Under the pieces are notes generated by a model. That model did no database searches. It had not been told where the DNA came from and was given only the letters and a program-made list of their open reading frames with translations. From positions 36,022,232 through 36,086,231 of the forward strand of contig CM076267.1 of the NCBI GenBank assembly GCA_038380795.1: a stretch of 64,000 nt of DNA, given 5' to 3'. This document shows positions 59,801-64,000 of the stretch, one piece after another. This DNA comes from Pyrocephalus nanus (lineage: Eukaryota; Chordata; Aves; Passeriformes; Tyrannidae). Both the position numbers and the translations under genes were made by a program. The stretch's first letter is position 1; every line of letters starts with the position of its first letter.

Positions 59801-62800
59801 ACACACAATTGTCACCCCTGTGGTTACTGATTCCAGGGCACTTCTCTGAGGGATGAAGTGGCACTTTGTCCTTCCTGTACCTTACCCCTCATGAAAGGAA
59901 TTTGGCATTCTTGCTTAGTGATCTCTGGGATACAAATATTGGCATTAAAGTGAGGGCCATAGGAAAGGATGGGAATGGAATTAAATTTTTCTCCTGGCGA
60001 TCCCTCTGGAGCCTCTTAGAGCTGGACTGGTGGCATGTGGTCACCTCTGGAAATCTGGGCTATTGTAGTGCTAATCGCTGCCTCCCAGTGAGGGGTAATG
60101 TAGGTATTTCACAGCACTGCCTGGAGATCTCCCTGTGCCTGGAGTTCTTCCAGCAGGATTTGTGGCATGCTGAGGTGCTCCAGGGGCTGTGCTTGCAGAG
60201 GCAGCTCCTCCAGGCCTGGGCAGCAGGGTGTTCTCCAGCTCTTCCCTACGGCATTCCTGTTTTTACTCATCAGGATTCTGAATATTCCAGGCCTCTACTT
60301 CCTCTTGCCTGTTGTTCAAACACGTGTCACAAGTGCTGCCATTTCCTAACCTGTTCCATTCAAAGCCATTCCATAATCTAGGTTACAGTTTTGGAGTGAT
60401 GAAAGCAACTTTTTACATGGGCAGTTAGTGACAGGACAAGGGGGGATGGTTTTACAATAAAAGAGAAGAGAGATTTAGATTAAATATTAGGAAGGAATTC
60501 TTCCCTGTGAGGGTGGGCAGGCCCTGGCACAGGTTGCCCAGGGGAGCTGTGGCTGCCCCATCCCTGGAAGTGTCCAAGGCCAGCTTGGAGGGGGCTTGGA
60601 GCAGCCTGGGCTAGTGGAAAGTGTCCCTGCCTATGGCAGAGATTGGAATGAAGTGAGCTTTAAGGTCCCTTCCAACCCAAGCCAGCCTGTAATTCTATGC
60701 CATTCCCTAAGCATTCCTCTTAGGAATGGGCAGGAAACAGGGAACAGGAAGCAGGGCACAGCTCCAAGCAGAGCAGGCTCTTGCCTCCAGGTTGTTACAA
60801 GGCAGTTCTCAAGCCCCTGTGAGTAGGTGAGGATTTGGGAAATGCCCTGCTATAAGAAGCAACTTTTGACTTTTTATTGTTTCTTAAGCCTGCCTGATGA
60901 GCTCCCATGTCTGTCTTGCATTTCTCCAGAGAACCACTCTGCTCCCCCAGACGTGACCACTGGCCTGGTGGAACACCTGTACCATGAGCGCCCGCAGGTG
61001 GCATCGGTGCGAGGAGTGCCCAGAGGCTACAACAGCAGCATTTTGGAAACTGCAGATGGTGATTGCTTTATAAACCTCCTACCTTTCCATCTATGTCCCT
61101 TTATATATATATATGTGTGTGTGTATGTGTGCATATTCATCTTATTGCCTCAGAGCTTTAAATTTCGATAAATATCAAAACACCCACTTATTTACATTTC
61201 ATTTAAAATAATTCTGTCACATATACAAATGAAGGTCAGCATTCGGCAAGATTTTGTGTTGTGACTGTTTTTACTTAAATGTTAAAATATTGAAAGATTC
61301 CCAAGCATTCTGACCCTTTCAGAATGGAATGAAAGTTAAGATGTAGCAAATACCTAGACTCCTGGAGTAAAAAGTATTCTTCGTGTTTCTGTTGGAATCT
61401 CATGGAGAGGTCAGTGGTTTGAAAAGCTAAAGTGAAGTGTGAGGTGTCTGCATCAACCAGGTAGCCAGGGAACAGCATTGTTTGAAAACAAATAAACCTG
61501 TTTTCTTCCAAACCAGGTTCTCATCCTGAATGACTTTTCCAACTGAAAGCTGTGTGTTTTAGTGTATGTTTGCTAATATATGACAAATAATAAATATTTT
61601 CCATTTGGCAGGTGTTCCCGTGAATAGCAGAGTGTCCTCTAAAATCCAGCAGCTGCTAAATACCTTGAAAAGACCAAAGCGCCCACCTTTGAAAGAATTT
61701 TTCGTGGATGATTTTGAAGAGCTGCTAGAAGGTTAATTTTCTTTCAGATACATTTTTCACTCTTTGTGCAAGACTGAACTGATACTTCTTAGCAAGTGTT
61801 GTTTTTTTCCTCTTCCCAATAGAAAACAAATCATGATAGAATTGTTACAGTGAAGAGAGAAAGGTCACCTTATCACAAGTAAAAGATCATCTTCAACTCA
61901 GCCCCCTACTCAGTGTGACATTTCTGAGCCACTACCAGTAGATTCCCTCTACTGTTGGTTTGATTTCATATATGAGATTGTGATTCTAGTCTTTTGCTGA
62001 AGTTTCTTCAGCAAGACTGAACTGGACTTGCACTGAGGTGCATGTAATTGTGGAGAGTGTTGCTTGGAACCATTAATTATACTCATTGAAACTTTAATTG
62101 AAGTAGATTGGAGAGCAACCAACAGAAAACAGCAGCTTTCCAAAGCAGAGAGAAGTGAACAGGAGATTCCAATTCTGGTCCTTTGATAATGTGGGATCAG
62201 AACTCTAAAAGTGATGGTCATTACTTTTTGGGAAGCCAGCAGATGATTAGCATAGCATCATCATAAAGCAGAGAAGTAATGATAGCTTGTTCATGGAACA
62301 GTCTGGGAAGTGCAACTTGCACATTCTGCAAGGATTGACATTTGCCATTTACTGTGCTCTGCTTTTAGTGCAACAGCCCGACCCAAATCAACCAAAGCCC
62401 GAAGGAAATCAAATGAATGTACTCAAAGGGGAACCCTTAGGGGTTGTGACCAACTGGCCACCCTCTCTGCTGGCTGCCCTGCAGCGCTGGGGAACCACCC
62501 AGCCCAAAGCCCCGTGTCTGACAGCGTTGGATACCACTGGGAAAGCCATTTACACCCTTACCTACGGTACGTGTTGGTGCTGACTGTCAGGAGGAATTGG
62601 GGGGTTGCTGTGGAATAACAGTTTGCTTTACTTCAGAGGGGGGCTGCCCATGCTCATGGCACGGGAGGTTTGAGGTTGCTGTTGGAATGCAAATTATTAA
62701 TTCATTGTGTATCAAAAATGTGTTAAAAAAAGTTAAGGAAGGGAAAAAATCTGTGGTGTTGATTCTTTCCAAGTGGCAATTTTTAAATCTCAAAGATTTG

Positions 62801-63923
62801 GTGCGTGTGGGTTTGTTTTTTTTTGTAAAAGAACACTAAAACCAGAACACTGGTGTAAACTGGGAGGGAGAAAGAGATGACTGATAATGCACTCTTCAGA
62901 TTCCTAGAGGAGACAATCCATTTTAGCATCTTCCTGCACATCCTTATAGAGGAGACTCATACTTCAGGAGCATATTCAGAATGTTATGGTGGGAAGTGGA
63001 ATTTACCAGTATCAATGAACCTAGAAGTATTATAGTAACTTGCTTTTTTTTGGTAAGTTTTTTTTTTTTTTGGTCCTGAAGGACAGCTCTCTCCCTGCAT
63101 CATTTCATTGTACAGTATGTTAGAATGTTAAACTTTGTTGTTTGCATTCTCACAGATGAAGGATGCAGGAAATACACAACTCAGCAGCTGCATTAGTTTA
63201 ATTACTCTACAGTGGAGCTTTGAGAATTGTTTAGAATATCATGTTTGGTTTTACACTAAAAAAAAAAAAAAAAAGAAAGGAAAAGGTAAATTAAAAAGAA
63301 GCCAACCTCTAAATGTAGTTATACTCTCTGCCATCTGTTCTGATGCAGCCATCATGGTTACAGCATATGTAAGGCACTGAGATTTGCCAATTGAATGTTA
63401 GCATTTTAGTTTCTATTTCTTAATTTCTTTTTTTTTTTCCCTTAAGGCAAGCTGTGGAGTCGAAGCTTGAAGTTAGCCTATACCCTGCTGAATAAACTAA
63501 CCACTAAGAATGAACCCCTGCTGAAGCCTGGAGACCGGGTAGGCTGCTTTTGGAAGTGGTCCCTGTAGATGAAATAGTGAGGAACAGCTTTAGCTGAAGA
63601 AAGCCTTGTAATAATGTATTGCAATAATATTTTGTGAAATATCATTACTGTGACTTGTAATAATACATTGTCCCAATATTTAGTATTTCTGTTCTTAGTT
63701 ATGGATGAGCCTGTACACTACTGTGAAGATTTTGTTCCACAAATTTAAAAGCAGTTTCCCCTTCCCTCTGATGAAAAAACACACATCTTCTTATTTTAAT
63801 GTGTTTTTGTAGGTAGCCCTCGTATTTCCCAATAGTGATCCAGTTATGTTTATGGTGGCATTTTATGGCTGTCTCCTGGCAGAACTTATTCCTGTCCCAA
63901 TAGAAGTTCCACTCACAAGAAAG
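16009..63923 (+). CDS. DIP2A: Disco-interacting protein 2 homolog A, N-terminal part (10 exons; 3' end outside window)
   Basis: Coding exons: 16009-16105, 38888-38959, 47822-47941, 52665-52784, 57528-57770, 60930-61058, 61612-61731, 62369-62566, 63447-63538, 63813-63923. All borders are AG/GT and the frame is open, giving 434 residues of a protein that is about 1570 residues in human. DIP2A has an N-terminal DMAP1-binding domain followed by two adenylate-forming (AMP-binding, FAAL-like) domains. It has been linked to acetyl-CoA metabolism, cortactin and dendritic spines, and to FSTL1 binding. The N-terminus (EVRESLAELELELSEGD), the block QAALAKYKERKMPMPSKRRS, and FVDDFEELLE followed by QQPDPNQPKPEG match the DIP2 family. 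The start ATG has a strong Kozak context (GCCATGG). The catalytic cores of both AMP-binding domains lie downstream of the window. Confidence 0.96.
16428..16510. repeat. T-run / (TTTG)n tract
   Basis: Homopolymer T blocks interleaved with TTTG units, just after the CpG island in DIP2A intron 1. Confidence 0.8.
16604..17020 (-). mobile_element. CR1 LINE, longer 3' fragment (antisense)
   Basis: It starts with the antisense CR1 3' end (AATCACAGAAATGATTTGGG) and continues through GAACACTTCAGGGATGGAGC. Farther upstream CR1 sequence follows (CCTTGTCCTGTCACTGCAGG, then CTCCAGGCTGAACACCCCCA). At about 415 bp it is the longest copy here. It lies about 500 bp inside DIP2A intron 1. Confidence 0.9.
20205..20256 (+). 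mobile_element. CR1 LINE, very short 3' tail
   Basis: CTTGATGATCTTGGAGGTCT followed by TTCCCAACCTTAATGATTCC is the last roughly 50 bp of an avian CR1 in sense orientation. Confidence 0.7.
23292..23350 (-). mobile_element. CR1 LINE, short antisense 3' tail
   Basis: CATGGAATCATTTAGGCTGG, then AAAAGACCTCTGAGATCGTGG and AGTCCAAGC, resemble the antisense 3' tail of an older CR1 subfamily. The end point is uncertain. Confidence 0.7.
27663..27720 (-). mobile_element. CR1 LINE, short antisense 3' tail
   Basis: GTTTGGGTTGGAAGAGACCT followed by AAAGCTCATCCA is a diverged antisense CR1 end. Confidence 0.68.
28871..28907. repeat. (AT)n microsatellite
   Basis: 37 bp of uninterrupted AT dinucleotide. 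Confidence 0.93.
29802..29829. repeat. Poly-T run
   Basis: 28 consecutive T in DIP2A intron 1. There is no CR1 or other recognisable element beside it. Confidence 0.9.
30147..30262. repeat. T/G-only low-complexity tract
   Basis: Nearly all T and G for over 110 bp, with TTTTG and GGGG units. Confidence 0.85.
31645..31705 (-). mobile_element. CR1 LINE, short antisense 3' tail
   Basis: CAGGTTGGAAGGGACCACAG then CATCTGGTCCAACCTCCCTG is a typical antisense CR1 end. Confidence 0.75.
35497..35660 (+). mobile_element. CR1 LINE, 3'-end fragment
   Basis: GCCCAGAGAAGCTGTGGCTG to CCTTCCAACCCAAACCATTC with small deletions, in sense orientation, in DIP2A intron 1. Confidence 0.88.
36063..36105 (+). mobile_element. 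Possible CR1 3' tail remnant
   Basis: GAGATCTTTTCCAACTCTTG followed by a TTTCTGTGAC end resembles a CR1 tail. It is too short to be sure. Confidence 0.4.
37272..37345. repeat. AT-rich low-complexity stretch
   Basis: ATATATAATAAAATATATAC and similar units, almost free of G and C. Confidence 0.8.
38888..38959 (+). CDS. DIP2A: DIP2A exon 2
   Basis: The acceptor TTCTTTAG ends at 38887 and the donor GTGAGA begins at 38960. The 72 bp encode GDITQKGYEKKRAKLLARYI and then PLIQ, the conserved basic helix of the DMAP1-binding domain. It is phase 1 at both ends. Confidence 0.95.
41616..41752. repeat. TATA/TGTA-type AT-rich repeat with palindromes
   Basis: It contains repeated TATACTGTATATAG-like units and a 9-bp inverted repeat (arms 41667-41675 and 41685-41693). 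Confidence 0.8.
42291..42380. repeat. (TCTA/TCTG)n passing into (ATATA)n
   Basis: CTGTCTGTCCATCTATCTAT, then ATATATCTATAAATAGA and AT-rich units. Confidence 0.85.
47822..47941 (+). CDS. DIP2A: DIP2A exon 3
   Basis: The acceptor TGTGTTTCAG ends at 47821 and the donor GTAAGG begins at 47942. The 120 bp encode VDPSLQAENRVPGSSQATAA and end SRDERFRS. The middle part is a low-complexity Ser/Ala/Thr linker, and the ends are strongly conserved with human DIP2A. Confidence 0.94.
47942..52664 (+). other. DIP2A: DIP2A intron 3
   Basis: Bounded by GTAAGG and TTTCCCGTGTAG. It contains a likely LTR fragment (49857-50085) and a TTTG tract next to the acceptor. The open frame at 50920-51207 has no recognisable similarity and is taken as chance. 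Confidence 0.7.
49857..50085 (+). mobile_element. Probable avian endogenous-retrovirus LTR fragment
   Basis: TGTCCTGGCTTCAGCTGGAA, TTCTTAGTAGCTGGTACAGC and TGTGTTTTAGATTTAGAATG resemble a common avian LTR sequence that I remember. A pyrimidine-rich stretch with CCCCTCCCCATGCCACCC follows. No internal viral coding sequence is next to it, so it is at most a solo or partial LTR. The exact family and borders cannot be set by eye. Confidence 0.5.
52665..52784 (+). CDS. DIP2A: DIP2A exon 4
   Basis: The acceptor TTTCCCGTGTAG ends at 52664, preceded by a TTTG repeat acting as the pyrimidine-rich tract. The donor GTACCT begins at 52785. It encodes DVHTEAVQAALAKYKERKMP, SKRRSVLVHSSVE and TYTPP. This is the most diagnostic DIP2 block in the N-terminus. 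It is 120 bp, phase 1 at both ends. Confidence 0.96.
52820..52952 (+). mobile_element. CR1 LINE, 3'-end fragment, next to DIP2A exon 4
   Basis: GCCCAGAGAAGCTGTGGCTG to CCTTCCAACCCAAACCATTT with internal deletions. It begins only about 36 bp after the exon 4 donor site. Confidence 0.87.
55165..55368 (+). mobile_element. CR1 LINE, 3'-end fragment
   Basis: GGTGGGCAGGCCCTGGCACA to CCAACCCAAACCATCCTGTG, then a GTGATTCTA tail, in sense orientation. Confidence 0.9.
57201..57227. repeat. GGGAT/GAGAT short tandem repeat
   Basis: About five units of GGGATGGGATGAGATGGGAT type in DIP2A intron 4. Confidence 0.7.
57528..57770 (+). CDS. DIP2A: DIP2A exon 5: Ser-rich linker
   Basis: The acceptor TTTGATCACAG ends at 57527 and the donor GTCAGT begins at 57771. 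It reads DTSSASEDEGSLRRQGR, then EPWLNRVIQGSS followed by an STSSSASSTSS run and an Ala/Thr-rich tail. The acidic SEDEGS motif and the Ser run look like disordered, phosphorylatable sequence. It is 243 bp, phase 1 at both ends. Confidence 0.95.
57771..60929 (+). other. DIP2A: DIP2A intron 5
   Basis: Bounded by GTCAGT and TTTCTCCAG. It holds a CR1 copy (60425-60702), a CAAA tract (about 59680-59706) and several T runs. No gene is recognised. Confidence 0.75.
60425..60702 (+). mobile_element. CR1 LINE, 3'-end fragment
   Basis: It starts at a GTGACAGGACAAGGGGGGAT stretch and runs through AGGAAGGAATTCTTCCCTGT to CCTTCCAACCCAAGCCAGCC. It is a fairly complete roughly 280 bp CR1 end in sense orientation, close to DIP2A exon 6. 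Confidence 0.9.
60930..61058 (+). CDS. DIP2A: DIP2A exon 6
   Basis: The acceptor TTTCTCCAG ends at 60929 and the donor GTGATT begins at 61059. It encodes HSAPPDVTTGLVEHLYHERP, QVASVRGVPRGYN and LETAD, matching human DIP2A closely. It is 129 bp, phase 1 at both ends. Confidence 0.95.
61059..61611 (+). other. DIP2A: DIP2A intron 6
   Basis: Bounded by GTGATT and CATTTGGCAG. A short TA/TG repeat lies at about 61100-61130. Nothing else is recognised. Confidence 0.75.
61612..61731 (+). CDS. DIP2A: DIP2A exon 7
   Basis: The acceptor CATTTGGCAG ends at 61611 and the donor GTTAAT begins at 61732. It encodes VPVNSRVSSKIQQLLNTLKR, PKRPPLKEFF and VDDFEELLE, one of the most conserved DIP2 segments. It lies just before the first AMP-binding domain. 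It is 120 bp, phase 1 at both ends. Confidence 0.96.
61732..62368 (+). other. DIP2A: DIP2A intron 7
   Basis: Bounded by GTTAAT and CTGCTTTTAG. No repeat or gene is recognised. Confidence 0.75.
62369..62566 (+). CDS. DIP2A: DIP2A exon 8: start of first adenylate-forming domain
   Basis: The acceptor CTGCTTTTAG ends at 62368 and the donor GTACGT begins at 62567. It reads QQPDPNQPKPEG, a variable linker (NQMNVLKGEPLGV), then LQRWGTTQPKAPCLTALDTT and YTLTYG, the beginning of the first AMP-binding fold. It is 198 bp, phase 1 at both ends. Confidence 0.96.
62567..63446 (+). other. DIP2A: DIP2A intron 8
   Basis: Bounded by GTACGT and TTTCCCTTAAG. It contains an A run at about 63258-63274. Nothing else is recognised. 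Confidence 0.75.
63447..63538 (+). CDS. DIP2A: DIP2A exon 9
   Basis: The acceptor TTTCCCTTAAG ends at 63446 and the donor GTAGGC begins at 63539. It encodes KLWSRSLKLAYTLLNKLTTK and NEPLLKPGDR. It is 92 bp and changes the phase from 1 to 0. Confidence 0.95.
63813..63923 (+). CDS. DIP2A: DIP2A exon 10 (last in window)
   Basis: The acceptor TGTTTTTGTAG ends at 63812 and the donor GTAGGC begins at 63924. It encodes VALVFPNSDPVMFMVAFYGC and then LLAELIPVPIEVPLTRK, a core beta-alpha unit of the AMP-binding fold. It is 111 bp, phase 0 at both ends. The gene continues beyond the window. Confidence 0.96.
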
Positions 63924-64000
63924 GTAGGCAAATGCATTCAGCATTTTTATGGTTTGGTAAATAAATGAAGTGTTTGTGGGGAGAGAGTGTCTAAATCCTA

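Noticed and set aside
1..64000. tRNA, rRNA, CRISPR arrays, operons, phage or plasmid features
   Set aside because: None were seen. The sequence is intron-rich vertebrate DNA, and tandem repeats here are microsatellites without spacers.

Overview
The window is vertebrate nuclear DNA, almost certainly from a bird. It has long introns with GT/AG borders, a CpG-island promoter, and many copies of the avian CR1 LINE 3' end on both strands (GCCCAGAGAAGCTGTGGCTG...CCTTCCAACCCAAACCAT). Nothing prokaryotic is present. The CR1 copies look more like those of neoavian birds than of chicken, but that is an impression and no species is claimed.

Two protein-coding genes lie head-to-tail on the + strand. 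(1) Positions 170-12713 hold the last eleven coding exons of pericentrin (PCNT). They encode about 757 C-terminal residues: a long coiled coil, the PACT centrosome-targeting domain (mainly 7308-7546 and 8520-8608), a Pro/Ser/Arg-rich linker, a short conserved C-terminal helix and a stop at 12711-12713. An ATTAAA poly(A) signal sits at 13040. (2) After about 3 kb of intergenic DNA, a CpG island (about 15725-16400) carries the promoter and first exon of DIP2A (ATG at 16009). Ten DIP2A coding exons follow up to 63923, giving the N-terminal 434 residues: the DMAP1-binding region, a Ser-rich linker and the start of the first adenylate-forming (AMP-binding) domain. The gene continues past the window. 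Intron 1 is 22.8 kb. Exon borders were set by hand from splice consensus, frame continuity through every junction and remembered family similarity.

PCNT and DIP2A are also neighbours in this order and orientation on human chromosome 21q22.3, so the window is a conserved syntenic block. The two proteins are not known to share a pathway: PCNT scaffolds the pericentriolar material, while DIP2A is a cytosolic/cortical adenylate-forming-domain protein linked to neuronal development and acetyl-CoA metabolism.

Non-coding sequence holds about 14 CR1 fragments, one likely LTR fragment (about 49857-50085), simple repeats (AT, TTTA, TTTG, TCTA, homopolymers) and a C-rich minisatellite in the DIP2A promoter that could form a G-quadruplex on the template strand. 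I see no convincing new gene system. The items most worth a second look are a frame-breaking cryptic exon inside the PCNT PACT region, an inverted CR1 pair flanking two PCNT exons, the promoter G4 array, a CpG-rich hairpin-bearing patch before DIP2A exon 5, and a run of seven consecutive symmetric DIP2A exons.
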